Shown one piece after another: positions 26,662-35,462 of a DNA stretch of 64,000 bases. The notes below the pieces were generated by a model. The model was not told the DNA's origin. It saw only the letters and a list, made by a program, of their open reading frames with translations, and did not search any database. A program made the position numbers and the translations under genes. The stretch comes from JARRKU01 sp050288425. Lineage in GTDB: Bacteria > Desulfobacterota > Desulfobacteria > Desulfobacterales > Desulfosarcinaceae. How positions within the stretch are numbered: position 1 is the stretch's first letter; the number at the start of each line of letters is the position of its first letter. The stretch lies in the NCBI GenBank assembly GCA_050288425.1, contig JBNKDU010000136.1:75823-139822 (forward strand). Direction: 5' to 3'.

Positions 26662-26910
26662 TGGTTGTGCACCCTCCATCGAGTTCACTTGGGCGTATCT
26701 CCCTTGCAGTGACCGGGATCGATCCGCGACACAGTCTGCATCACTTATCGCTGCTTCCTTCCGGACCTGACGAGGTTCGCGACCGCCTGTTGCGCGGCGG
26801 CCGGTCGGCAAGGTCGATTGGCTTGGGAAAAACCCTCAAGAGGGGATTCGGTCCCGCATGAAGCGGATTTCGGGTACAGGACACCGCTAGCTCCCCACCT
26901 AGCACAACCA
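26662..26910 (-). ncRNA. ffs: Signal recognition particle RNA, long form with Alu domain
   Basis: On the minus strand the universally conserved SRP domain IV (GTCAGGTCCGGAAGGAAGCA) lies near 26750-26771. The 5' part contains a segment very close to the Bacillus subtilis 6S/scRNA Alu domain (GGGGAGCTAGCGGTG, CCTGTACCCG, CCGAATCCC). The termini TGGTTGTGC (26910-26902) and GCACAACCA (26670-26662) pair perfectly. The molecule is about 250 bases, so it is the large bacterial SRP RNA, unlike the 110-base 4.5S RNA of enteric Gram-negatives. It binds Ffh and targets nascent membrane proteins. The exact ends are inferred from the terminal stem. Confidence 0.93.
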
Positions 26911-26917
26911 GGGCGCA

Positions 26918-26946
26918 ATTATAAAGATGGCAATCCTTGATTTCAA
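26918..26946 (-). promoter_or_regulatory. Sigma-70-type promoter for SRP RNA
   Basis: On the minus strand TTGAAA (26946-26941), a 17-base spacer and TATAAT (26923-26918) lie about seven bases before the predicted 5' end of the SRP RNA. Confidence 0.8.
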
Positions 26947-26966
26947 GGAGAAAAGAAAATTATAGT
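26937..26966 (+). promoter_or_regulatory. Possible sigma-70-type promoter for tilS
   Basis: TTGATT, an 18-base spacer and TATAGT lie on the plus strand, overlapping the divergent SRP RNA promoter. The leader to tilS would be about 130 bases. Suggestive only. Confidence 0.45.
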
Positions 26967-27099
26967 ACCAGAAATATTGAACCCCTTAAAGTCGTCGCAC
27001 CGCGCGCTCCCGAGGGCCGCGATGGGAGGATGATTTTTCGATCCTCCGGTGCCGACAGAAAATCCGGATCCAAGCCATGGCCGGCCGTACATCGTCCAC

Positions 27100-28548
27100 A
27101 TGAAGCCACCTATTATTATGAAGGTCTCCCGAACCATCCAGCGCTATGCCATGTTCGCGCCCCGAGACAGGGTACTGGTGGCTGTCTCCGGGGGGCCTGA
27201 TTCCGTCGCCCTGCTGCACATCCTGCATGGTCTCGCCGGGCAGTACCCCATTGAGTTGGGGGTGGCCCACCTGAATCACGGACTGCGGCCACGGAATGCG
27301 GAACGAGAGGCAGCCTATGCCGCCCGGCTGGCCCGGGAGTTGAAGCTGGCCTTTCATGAAGGCAGCGCCCGACTCGATCCCGATGCCGGATCCCTGGAAG
27401 AGCGTGCCCGGTTGGCGCGCTATGAATTCCTCCACCGCATGGCCGATCGGTATGGGTATGCGAAAATCGCCCTCGGTCACCATACCGACGACAATGCCGA
27501 AGCCGTGCTGCTGCACATGATGCGCGGCAGCGGCATCCGCGGCCTGTCCGGCATTCCCCCGGTTCGAAACGGAGGCATCGTGCGTCCGCTGATTCAGTTG
27601 CGACGCGATGAGATCCTGGATTACCTGCGGTCCAACGGGATCACCTTCCACCAGGATGAATCCAATGACGACCTGCGCTTCGAACGCAACCGGATCCGGC
27701 ACCGCCTGATCCCACTGCTGGAAAAGGAATACAACCCCAACATCGTCAATACATTGCAACGCACGGCCGATCTGTGCTGGGAAGAGGATCGATGGCTCGG
27801 CGAACATCTGGCCCGTCATCTGAATACTTTGATGACCGATCCATCGCCGGCCGGGTTCCGGCTGGATCGTCACCGATTGGCGGCGTTGCCCAGGGCAATG
27901 CAGCGTCGATTGCTGCGTGGAGCGCTGCAACGCTGGCAGGGTCATATCCGACGCATCGGGAGCGAGCACATCGATGCCGTCATCGACATGCTGGCCAATG
28001 ACCGGGCCGCCCGCCGCATCAGTCTGCCCAACCGTTGGCGGGTCGAGTGCACGGCCGGCCACCTGAAATTCGGGCTGGACCGTGACCGGCAGGCCGCTGA
28101 AGAAGAATCCGCTTCGGACTATGAATATCGCATCGAGGCAGACACCCCCTGGCCGGCGGAATTCGATCTGCCGGGTGCAGCAGGCCGTCTGCTCCTCCAT
28201 CGGGACCGGGCGGCAGGTGGAAACGGCATCCGCACGGATGCCCACAGCGCCTGTTTCGATCTGGATCTGCTGACGTTTCCGATGATCCTGAGAAATTTCC
28301 GGCCCGGTGACCGGCTCGCCCCCTATGGAATGCAGGGCAGCCAAAAACTGAAAAATCTATTCGCCGACCGAAAGATCCCCCGGAATCGGCGGCGAAGCAT
28401 ACCGCTCCTGGTCAGCGATGGGCAGATCGTCTGGGTGGCCGGCACGCGGCGCAGCCGGCTGGCATTGGTTTCGCCGGCCACCACCCGGGTTCTGGTGGCG
28501 CGCTGGACGGTTTCGCATGTCGGAAGAGGCGGACCGGACGCCCATTGA
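27100..28548 (+). CDS. tilS: tRNA(Ile)-lysidine synthetase
   Basis: An ATP-dependent enzyme that converts the wobble cytidine of tRNA-Ile(CAU) to lysidine. The PP-loop motif VAVSGGPDSVALL, the HLNHGLR motif, and LGHHTDDNAEAVL are intact, and the C-terminal TilS domain (LRNFRPGDRLAPYGMQGSQKLKNLFADRKIPRNRR) is complete. The start is uncertain: ATG at 27100 or 27118 are candidates, and a GTG at 27049 gives an extra leader. None has a good ribosome-binding site. It heads the plus-strand group tilS-ftsH-folP-coaX; tilS next to ftsH is a widely conserved pairing. Confidence 0.94.
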   Translation: MKPPIIMKVSRTIQRYAMFAPRDRVLVAVSGGPDSVALLHILHGLAGQYPIELGVAHLNHGLRPRNAEREAAYAARLARELKLAFHEGSARLDPDAGSLEERARLARYEFLHRMADRYGYAKIALGHHTDDNAEAVLLHMMRGSGIRGLSGIPPVRNGGIVRPLIQLRRDEILDYLRSNGITFHQDESNDDLRFERNRIRHRLIPLLEKEYNPNIVNTLQRTADLCWEEDRWLGEHLARHLNTLMTDPSPAGFRLDRHRLAALPRAMQRRLLRGALQRWQGHIRRIGSEHIDAVIDMLANDRAARRISLPNRWRVECTAGHLKFGLDRDRQAAEEESASDYEYRIEADTPWPAEFDLPGAAGRLLLHRDRAAGGNGIRTDAHSACFDLDLLTFPMILRNFRPGDRLAPYGMQGSQKLKNLFADRKIPRNRRRSIPLLVSDGQIVWVAGTRRSRLALVSPATTRVLVARWTVSHVGRGGPDAH

Positions 28549-28662
28549 CGTCCCCCTGCCTCGAAATCGGCTTGCCCATGGGTTGGTCTTGCGCATTCTG
28601 CCAAACCGCATTATGGTATACAGTCTGTTCCCGAGGCAGGAAATAGCAAGGAGGTAAATTCT

Positions 28663-30588
28663 TTGAACCCTTTTTATAAGAACCTGGCCTTATGGTGTGT
28701 GATCACGCTAATGATGATCATGCTCTACAAGATGTTCAATGCCCAGAACCTGGCCGAAATGGCCCCCGGCTATTCCGAGTTTCTGGCCATGGTGGACGAA
28801 AGCAAAATCCAGGAGGTAATCATCCAGGGTCAGGAGCTTTTCGCTACGGATCTCGATGGCAGACACTTCAAAGTCTACGCTCCCCAGGATCCCGACCTGA
28901 TCAAGATCCTCAGAGCCAAGGAAATCCGCATCAAGGCAAAACCGGCGACCGAATCGCCCTGGTACAATATCCTGATCTCCTGGTTTCCCATGTTGGTACT
29001 CATCGGCGTGTGGGTCTTTTTCATGCGCCAGATGCAATCGGGCGGCGGCAAGGCCCTGTCTTTCGGCAAAAGCCGGGCCAGACTCATGTCGGATACCCAG
29101 GAGAAGGTGACCTTCAAGGATGTGGCCGGGATCGACGAGGCCAAGGAAGAGTTGAGCGAAATCGTCGACTTTCTCCGCGATCCGAAGAAATTCACCCGAC
29201 TGGGCGGTCGCATCCCCAAGGGCGTATTGCTCATGGGGCCTCCGGGTACAGGCAAAACATTGCTGTCGCGGGCCATTGCCGGTGAAGCCGGGGTGCCCTT
29301 CTTCAGCATCAGCGGATCCGATTTCGTGGAGATGTTCGTCGGGGTAGGCGCCTCCCGGGTGCGGGATCTGTTCGTGCAAGGGAAAAAACATGCCCCCTGC
29401 ATCATTTTCATCGACGAAATCGACGCCGTGGGTCGTCATCGCGGCGCCGGCCTTGGCGGCGGACACGATGAGCGCGAGCAAACCCTGAACCAGCTTCTGG
29501 TGGAAATGGACGGTTTCGAATCCAATGAGGGCGTGATCCTGATTTCGGCCACCAACCGGCCCGATGTCCTCGACCCGGCCCTGTTGCGACCCGGCCGTTT
29601 CGACCGCCAGGTGGTGGTCAGCCTCCCCGATATCCGCGGCCGCGAGAAGATTCTGCGCGTGCACATGAAGAAGACACCAGTGGACGACCAGGTACAACCC
29701 GGTATCCTGGCCAAGGGGACCCCCGGCTTCTCCGGTGCCGACCTGGAAAACCTGGTCAACGAGGCGGCCCTGTTGGCGGCCAAGCGCGACAAGGCAAGAC
29801 TCGAGATGGTGGACTTCGAAGACGCCAAGGACAAGGTTTACATGGGCCTGGAGCGCAAGTCCAAGGTGATCCGGGAGGAAGACCGCAAGACCACGGCCTA
29901 CCACGAAGGCGGACACGCCCTGGTGGCCCGTTTCCTCCCCAATGCGGACGCCATCAACAAGATCACCATCATCCCCCGCGGCCGGGCGGCCGGCGTGACC
30001 TGGTTCCTGCCGGAAGAGCGCGATTTCAAGTACAAGGACCAGTTGGAAAGTGAGCTGGCGGTGGCTTTCGGCGGCCGGGTAGCCGAACAGATCGTCTTCA
30101 ATCGCATCAGCACAGGCGCCTCCAATGACATCAAGCAAGCCACCGAACTGGCCCAGACCATGGTGCGCAACTGGGGCATGAGCGAAGAATTGGGCCCGCT
30201 CTCCTACTCCAAGGGAGAAGAGCAGGTCTTTCTGGGGCGTGAAATCGCCCAACACCGGGATTATTCCGAAGAGACAGCCCAGAAGATAGACTCGGAAATC
30301 ACGCGCCTGATCAAAACCGCTTTCGACAAAGCCAAGTCGGTGCTGGAAGAGCACCTCGATCTCCTCCACGCCCTGGCCGATCTGCTGCTCGAGCAGGAAA
30401 CCGTGATGGGCAAGGAGTTGGACGAGTTGATCATCTCCTTGAAACCCGACGTCGATCTGCCCGAACGCGAGGAAGACGACAGCTTTGCGGATGAGACCCA
30501 GGCCGGCCCCCAGGATACCGTCGACTCCCCACCGGAAGCCGAAACCGAAGAGACCGCGGAATCTTCGGAGGAAAACGACCCGACGTAA
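28663..30588 (+). CDS. ftsH: ATP-dependent zinc metalloprotease FtsH
   Basis: A 641-aa membrane AAA+ protease with two TM helices (about residues 6-24 and 104-123) flanking a small periplasmic domain. The Walker A motif is GPPGTGKT, Walker B is CIIFIDEIDAVG, and the SRH region ATNRPDVLDPALLRPGRFDRQ is intact. The zinc site reads HEGGH where most FtsH have HEAGH; both histidines and the glutamate are kept. The start is TTG at 28663, set by AAGGAGGT nine bases upstream. The C-terminal 50 residues are acidic. FtsH degrades membrane and regulatory proteins. It follows tilS and precedes folP. Confidence 0.96.
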   Translation: MNPFYKNLALWCVITLMMIMLYKMFNAQNLAEMAPGYSEFLAMVDESKIQEVIIQGQELFATDLDGRHFKVYAPQDPDLIKILRAKEIRIKAKPATESPWYNILISWFPMLVLIGVWVFFMRQMQSGGGKALSFGKSRARLMSDTQEKVTFKDVAGIDEAKEELSEIVDFLRDPKKFTRLGGRIPKGVLLMGPPGTGKTLLSRAIAGEAGVPFFSISGSDFVEMFVGVGASRVRDLFVQGKKHAPCIIFIDEIDAVGRHRGAGLGGGHDEREQTLNQLLVEMDGFESNEGVILISATNRPDVLDPALLRPGRFDRQVVVSLPDIRGREKILRVHMKKTPVDDQVQPGILAKGTPGFSGADLENLVNEAALLAAKRDKARLEMVDFEDAKDKVYMGLERKSKVIREEDRKTTAYHEGGHALVARFLPNADAINKITIIPRGRAAGVTWFLPEERDFKYKDQLESELAVAFGGRVAEQIVFNRISTGASNDIKQATELAQTMVRNWGMSEELGPLSYSKGEEQVFLGREIAQHRDYSEETAQKIDSEITRLIKTAFDKAKSVLEEHLDLLHALADLLLEQETVMGKELDELIISLKPDVDLPEREEDDSFADETQAGPQDTVDSPPEAETEETAESSEENDPT

Positions 30589-30646
30589 TCCGACAGACGT
30601 TCGCATTCAACGGATAGTGATCCACGCCGGATGACCATTGGAGATC

Positions 30647-31519
30647 ATGGAAAACCCAAGCTACCTCCTCAAGTGGCGACAATTTGAGCTGACCCTGGGA
30701 CCGCGAACCGCCGTGATGGGGATCGTCAACGTGACCCCCGACTCCTTCTCCGACGGTGGAAAGTTTCACACCAAAGAAGCGGCCGTGGCCCAGGCCAGGC
30801 GTCTGGTGGATGCCGGCGCCGACATCATCGACATCGGCGGCGAGTCCACCCGTCCTTTTTCCGACCCCGTCTCCGCAGAAGAAGAGATGCGGCGGGTCAT
30901 TCCGGTGATCGAATCGTTGGCCCCCACCCTTCCGGTCCCCATCTCCATCGACACCGCCAAGGCCCAGGTGGCAACCGCCGCCCTGGCCGCCGGAGCCGCG
31001 ATAATCAACGACATCAGCGCACTACGCCTGGACGAGCAGATGGCCGACGTGGCCGCCCGTGCAGGCGTGCCGGTGATCCTGATGCATATGCAGGGCCAGC
31101 CCCGCACCATGCAGAGGAAACCAGCGTACGACGATGTCGTCGCCGAAGTACGTCAGTTTCTTTGGGAAGCCATGGACCGCGCCGTTGCCGCCGGCATCCG
31201 ACGCGACAGGCTGATCGTCGATCCCGGCATCGGTTTCGGCAAGAACGGACACCACAATCTCCTGCTGATGAAAAACCTGGCTTCGTTCCGGGAACTGGAT
31301 GCACCCCTGCTGGTGGGTTCGTCACGCAAGCGTTTCATCCGCGATATCCTCAACCGGACCGGTGAGAAGGATATTCCTGCCGAACTGCCCAAGGTGGAAA
31401 CCGGCACCCAGGCCACCGTGGCGGTGGCCGTTATGAACGGTGCCCATATCGTTCGCGTCCACAATGTGGCCAACACCCGTGCCACGGTGGATGTCATCGA
31501 TGCCGTTCGAAATTCGTGA
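30647..31519 (+). CDS. folP: Dihydropteroate synthase
   Basis: A 290-aa TIM-barrel enzyme of folate synthesis condensing p-aminobenzoate with the pterin pyrophosphate. The signatures MGIVNVTPDSFSDGG and DIGGESTRP are intact, and the later loops (IINDISAL, VPVILMHMQG, DPGIGFGKN, GSSRKRFI) are all present. GGAG precedes the ATG at 30647 with 4-base spacing. It ends four bases into a possible GTG of the next gene, but coaX is better started downstream. Folate supply links indirectly to the glycine cleavage and C1 pathways seen elsewhere in the window. Confidence 0.95.
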   Translation: MENPSYLLKWRQFELTLGPRTAVMGIVNVTPDSFSDGGKFHTKEAAVAQARRLVDAGADIIDIGGESTRPFSDPVSAEEEMRRVIPVIESLAPTLPVPISIDTAKAQVATAALAAGAAIINDISALRLDEQMADVAARAGVPVILMHMQGQPRTMQRKPAYDDVVAEVRQFLWEAMDRAVAAGIRRDRLIVDPGIGFGKNGHHNLLLMKNLASFRELDAPLLVGSSRKRFIRDILNRTGEKDIPAELPKVETGTQATVAVAVMNGAHIVRVHNVANTRATVDVIDAVRNS

Positions 31520-31545
31520 ACCCTGCAAAAATGGGAGCCCGTTCC

Positions 31546-32310
31546 ATGCTGATGGTCATCGATGTGGGCAATACAAACACGGTCATGGGGGTCTTCGACC
31601 GGGAGACGCTGGTCCAGAGCTGGCGGATCCGGACCGAGCGCAACACCACCGAAGACGAGTTCAATGTGCTGGTGTCGGCCCTGTTCACAAGCAGCGGCAT
31701 CACCTGTGACCATATCGATAAGACGGTGATCTCCTGCGTGGTGCCGCCCATGGTCACCATCCTGGACGGCTTCGGCCGCAAATATCTCGGCCATGCACCC
31801 CATTGGATCGACGCCCGATCCTATCCCGGCATGCCCATCATGGGCAAGAACCCCAATGAAGTGGGTGCCGACCGCATCGTCAACGCCGTGGGCGCTTACC
31901 AGCGCTACAAAACCAGCCTGATCATCATCGATTTCGGCACGGCGACCACCTTCGACGCCATCACCCGACAAGGCGCTTACATGGGCGGGGTCATCAGCCC
32001 GGGGGTGGGCATCGCTTCGGAAGCCCTGTTCGCCAACGCCTCCAAACTGCCCCGGGTGGAAATCTTCTCCCGTCCGGCCACCGTCATCGGCAGCGACACC
32101 ATCGGCAGCATCCAGTCGGGGATCATCTTCGGCTACGCCGGCCTGGTGGACGGCATCGTGGCCCGCATGCGAACCGAAATGGAGGACCGCCCCAAGGTGA
32201 TCGCCACCGGCGGCCTGGCGCCGCTGATGCAGGATGTGGCCACCTGTATCGAGGCGGTGGAACCCGATCTGACGCTGCAGGGCCTGCGTATCATCGGTCA
32301 GGTTCTCTAG
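31546..32310 (+). CDS. coaX: Type III pantothenate kinase
   Basis: A 254-aa CoaX kinase for the first step of CoA synthesis. It begins MLMVIDVGNTNTVMGVFD (phosphate-binding DxGNT motif) and contains the pantothenate-site motif GADRIVNAVGAY and a second phosphate motif, IIIDFGTATTFDAI. The start at 31546 has GGGAG about nine bases upstream and gives the normal family length; a GTG at 31516 overlapping the folP stop would add 10 residues. It is the last gene of the tilS-ftsH-folP-coaX group. Confidence 0.95.
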   Translation: MLMVIDVGNTNTVMGVFDRETLVQSWRIRTERNTTEDEFNVLVSALFTSSGITCDHIDKTVISCVVPPMVTILDGFGRKYLGHAPHWIDARSYPGMPIMGKNPNEVGADRIVNAVGAYQRYKTSLIIIDFGTATTFDAITRQGAYMGGVISPGVGIASEALFANASKLPRVEIFSRPATVIGSDTIGSIQSGIIFGYAGLVDGIVARMRTEMEDRPKVIATGGLAPLMQDVATCIEAVEPDLTLQGLRIIGQVL

Positions 32311-32311
32311 A

Positions 32312-32471
32312 GTCCATCCAGAAACGGCATCTTTTGGCCAAGGCCGGTGTTCTCGCTCCTTTGAGATAATGGCGGAGCCATTCATCTTTTGCGACGTAGC
32401 AGGGCTACGCCTGCGGTCTCAAACTCGCTGAGGCCTTGGCCTGATCCAAAATCTACCATTTCTGGATGGAC
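32312..32471. repeat. 160-bp imperfect palindromic element
   Basis: The outer arms GTCCATCCAGAAA (32312-32324) and TTTCTGGATGGAC (32459-32471) are perfect inverted copies. Inside them the sequence continues to pair imperfectly (TTTTGG/CCAAAA, GGCCAAGGCC/GGCCTTGGCC). The centre holds a small hairpin CGTAGC-AGG-GCTACG. It fills the gap between convergent coaX and the MBL gene. It could act as a bidirectional terminator, a MITE or a REP-like element; no coding capacity is seen. Confidence 0.75.
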
Positions 32472-32503
32472 ACCCTCTTGTGAACCGATCCGGAAGAGAA
32501 CGC

Positions 32504-33430
32504 TCAGGAAGGAGTGCTTTCTTTCAGATACCCCAGGTATCCCTTGACGCTGTTGCGCAGGAAATTTCGCTCGCGTCCCCGGACCGACGCGGAGAGACCG
32601 GCATACCCGGCCAACAAAGGATCGGTTTCCAGCAGATAATCCACGCAGAACTCGGGAAGCTCGTCTTGCTCGCAATCCTCCCGGTTCAGGAAAGGCGCGA
32701 TCCAGTCGCGCCAGCGCAGAAGTTGTTCGCGGTGGGTCTGCAGAAGCGACACCGCGTCGGGCCGCTGCCCCACGTGACCGTAGCAGATCCGGCCGGGCTC
32801 GGCGGCCAGCAGCCGATCGATGGAGTCGAGACTGGTTTCGAGAAAGAACCGCGGTGGGGTGGCCGGCCGAAGGTAGATGGCGCCGTCGGTGGTGGGCAGA
32901 TTCACGCCGCCGGCCTCACCGGCAAAAAGCAGTTCATCCACCCGGAAGCTGTAGTGGTGGGCGGCATGACCGGGTGTATCGATGGCCAGGACGCCCGGGT
33001 GGATGGGACGATCGGCGGGGAACAACCGCCCGGCGGGCAATGGGGCGATGGGTCCGTAGATTTCGGCGATCCGACCCAGGGTCTTCAACGATCCCTGCCA
33101 CAACCGCTCCGGGTCGACGAGGTGACGGCCTCCCTTGGGATGGCAGACCACCGTGGCCCGGGGAAGTTCACGGGCCAGACGGCCGATACCGCCGGCATGG
33201 TCGATGTGAATATGGGTCAGCAGAATCAATTCCGGGGCCTGACCGCCGATTTCGGCCAGCGCGGACAGCAGGGCCGGTACGGAAACCGCCGGTCCCACAT
33301 CCACCAGGATGGTGGGATTGCCGGTGTACACCCAAGCGCCGATGAAGCCGTCGAAACCGTCGATGGGCACAGGCAGGGAGATCAGGAAGAGCCGCTCTTC
33401 GATGGTCTGAATTCGGGTGCTGGCCGTCAT
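32504..33430 (-). CDS. MBL-fold metallo-hydrolase
   Basis: A 308-aa metallo-beta-lactamase-fold protein. The metal-binding motif is THIHIDHAGG, with further ligands in the DTPGHAAHH and YGHVGQ segments. No signal peptide is seen. The C-terminal 80 residues are a helical extension (REQLLRWRDWIAPFL onward) also seen in hydroxyacylglutathione-hydrolase-like members. The substrate cannot be told from the sequence. It is the last of a minus-strand group that includes the PilT-family genes, with a 29-base gap to the preceding gene. Confidence 0.85.
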   Translation of the reverse strand: MTASTRIQTIEERLFLISLPVPIDGFDGFIGAWVYTGNPTILVDVGPAVSVPALLSALAEIGGQAPELILLTHIHIDHAGGIGRLARELPRATVVCHPKGGRHLVDPERLWQGSLKTLGRIAEIYGPIAPLPAGRLFPADRPIHPGVLAIDTPGHAAHHYSFRVDELLFAGEAGGVNLPTTDGAIYLRPATPPRFFLETSLDSIDRLLAAEPGRICYGHVGQRPDAVSLLQTHREQLLRWRDWIAPFLNREDCEQDELPEFCVDYLLETDPLLAGYAGLSASVRGRERNFLRNSVKGYLGYLKESTPS

Positions 33431-33459
33431 GATGACAAGAAAGCCTTCGAAGTAGAGAA

Positions 33460-34113
33460 TCAGTGAGTCAATGATTCCTTATAGACTTTGTAGAAGAGAC
33501 CATAGTCGGCCAGGCCGCGCTGGATGATCTTGTCGAAATCGTCGACGTTGCGGATGTTCAGGATCATATTCACCGACCTTTGAAAGGCGATCATGTAATC
33601 CATGGTTCGGAACCGGCTGGTGAGCAGGACCACGTAAATATTGCGACGGGTCTCCATGAACAATCGTTCCATATAGATCAGCAGGGGATTGGCATCGGGA
33701 TCCTGGGTGTCGAAAAACTCGTTGAGGATCACCAGATCGTAGTTGTGATAGCGCATCTTCTTGAGCGCTTCGCGGCTGTTGGCCACCTCGGTGACATGGT
33801 ACTCCAGAACATCCAGGCTGGGGCGGATCTTCTGCCGGATCAGCGGGTCGGACTCGCAAACCAGGGCGGTCTTGCCCTCTTCCTCGATAAAATCGAAGGG
33901 TTTATCGGTGGCATCGTATCCATCGCCCTCCTCTTCGGCGAAATCGAACAAGTCGTCGAAGGCTGCATCGGCATCGAGGGGTTCCTCGTCCCTGGCGGGA
34001 ATGGCGATCTTGGTGTTGCAGCGCGGGCATTTCACACTGGCCGATTTTCCTTTGGGCAGCTTACTGTCCGCGATCTTGAACCTACCCTGACAGCTTTGAC
34101 ATACAATTTCCAT
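33460..34113 (-). CDS. MJ0042-type zinc-ribbon protein with receiver-like domain
   Basis: A 217-aa two-part protein. Residues 1-40 are a zinc ribbon with two CxxC pairs (CQSC and CPRC) and the MEIVCQSCQGRFKI start typical of MJ0042 domains. A 40-residue acidic linker follows. From residue about 80 there is a CheY-like fold: ALVCESDPLIR, then YDLVILNEFF where the phosphoacceptor Asp would sit (here Asn), then VVLLTSRF. The receiver is probably not phosphorylated. It lies 31 bases downstream of two PilT-family genes. A role in the regulation of type IV pili or twitching is possible but only inferred from place. Confidence 0.75.
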   Translation of the reverse strand: MEIVCQSCQGRFKIADSKLPKGKSASVKCPRCNTKIAIPARDEEPLDADAAFDDLFDFAEEEGDGYDATDKPFDFIEEEGKTALVCESDPLIRQKIRPSLDVLEYHVTEVANSREALKKMRYHNYDLVILNEFFDTQDPDANPLLIYMERLFMETRRNIYVVLLTSRFRTMDYMIAFQRSVNMILNIRNVDDFDKIIQRGLADYGLFYKVYKESLTH

Positions 34114-34144
34114 GGCTGATCATCTATTCCCCGGTGGAGGTTGA

Positions 34145-35308
34145 TTAGGATTTGTGATAGGCCCGATCGATCTCCAGGTCCTTGATATCGGTGGTGGCCT
34201 CGCCCCGGGCGCTCTTGACCCGGTCGATTCCCCGGCCGGCAACGGCCTTATGAGAGGCATAGGCCAGCGCCGTCTCCTGGGTGACCAGCCCCTGTTCGTA
34301 CAGACCGATAATGTAATCGTCGAAGGTGGTCATGCCGAAGGGACGTCCGGCCTGCATCATCTCGTAAAAGGTCTTCCCTTCGGACTCTCCCTGCAGGATG
34401 GCCTCCTTGACCCGCAGGTTCATGCGCAGGATCTCGAATGCCGCCGCCCGGCCTCCGCCGACCTTGGGCAGCAGTCGCTGGCTGATGATCCAGCGGACCG
34501 TATCGGCCAGACGGATGCGCACCTGTTTTTCCTCCTCATTGGTAAACATGCCCAGCATTCGGTTGAAGGCCTGGCCGGCATCCACCGTATGCAGGGTGGA
34601 CAGAACCAGGTGACCGGTTTCCGCGGCGGTCAGACCGATCTCCACCGTCTCGCGGTCGCGCATCTCCCCCACCAGGATCACCTTGGGCGCCTGGCGCAGG
34701 GCCGCGCGCAGCCCGTTGGCGAAGTTGTCGAAATCGCGCCCCAATTCGCGTTGGTTGAAAGTCGCCTTCTTGTGGGGATGCTGGTATTCGATCGGGTCTT
34801 CCAATGTCACCACGTGGGCGGCCCGCCTCTCATTGATATCTTCCAAAATAGCCGCCAGGGAAGTGGTCTTGCCGGTACCGGTGGCGCCGGTAAAGATGAT
34901 GATGCCGTTCAACTCACTGGCCACGTCGAAAAATGACTCGGGCAGTTTCATGTCCCGGATGGTGGGCACCTTGGATTCCAATTGTCGCAACACGATGGAA
35001 TATTGGCCGGTCTGGGAGAAAATATTGACACGAAAGCGGGCCTTTCCGGGCAGGCTGTACGACAGGTCGCAGGAACCGGTGTTGATCAGCGTTTCGGTGA
35101 GACGGCGGTCGCCGCCGATCAGGTTCATGGCCACCATCTCGGTCTGAAAGGGCGAGAGGGTCTTGATGGGCGGCTTGATTTCCACCGGCACCAGTTCGCC
35201 GGCGCTTTCCACCTGCAGGGGACGGCCGACGGTAAAATTCAAATCCGACACCGAGCTGTGGGAATCGAGCATGCGGGTCAGAATGTGATCAATTTCCTGT
35301 CTTCTCAT
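34145..35308 (-). CDS. PilT/PilU-family twitching motility ATPase
   Basis: A 387-aa secretion-type ATPase of the PilT family, which powers retraction of type IV pili. The Walker A motif is GATGTGKTT, the Asp box is VTLEDPIEYQH, the Walker B region is VILVGEMRDRET, and the His box is GHLVLSTLHT. The C-terminal AIRNLI retraction motif of canonical PilT is not visible (LRVKEAILQG instead), and a 35-residue tail follows, so it is nearer to PilU. It is transcribed after the pilT gene at 35463-36545. Confidence 0.88.
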   Translation of the reverse strand: MRRQEIDHILTRMLDSHSSVSDLNFTVGRPLQVESAGELVPVEIKPPIKTLSPFQTEMVAMNLIGGDRRLTETLINTGSCDLSYSLPGKARFRVNIFSQTGQYSIVLRQLESKVPTIRDMKLPESFFDVASELNGIIIFTGATGTGKTTSLAAILEDINERRAAHVVTLEDPIEYQHPHKKATFNQRELGRDFDNFANGLRAALRQAPKVILVGEMRDRETVEIGLTAAETGHLVLSTLHTVDAGQAFNRMLGMFTNEEEKQVRIRLADTVRWIISQRLLPKVGGGRAAAFEILRMNLRVKEAILQGESEGKTFYEMMQAGRPFGMTTFDDYIIGLYEQGLVTQETALAYASHKAVAGRGIDRVKSARGEATTDIKDLEIDRAYHKS

Positions 35309-35462
35309 GGGCCACCTCGATTGGATGGGCGGCTCTCGGATCGTCCCATACGATCCATCGCCATCCGCAAATTATAACTTCAAATGGTCGGCCGGCGCAA
35401 TGGATGCCCCATCGAATCCTGCAACGACAGACCGACCAGGCCGGTCCCGAATTCAAATCGGG

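Noticed and set aside
28708..30606. Minus-strand frame of 632 aa opposite ftsH
   Set aside because: Shadow of a fully conserved ftsH gene.
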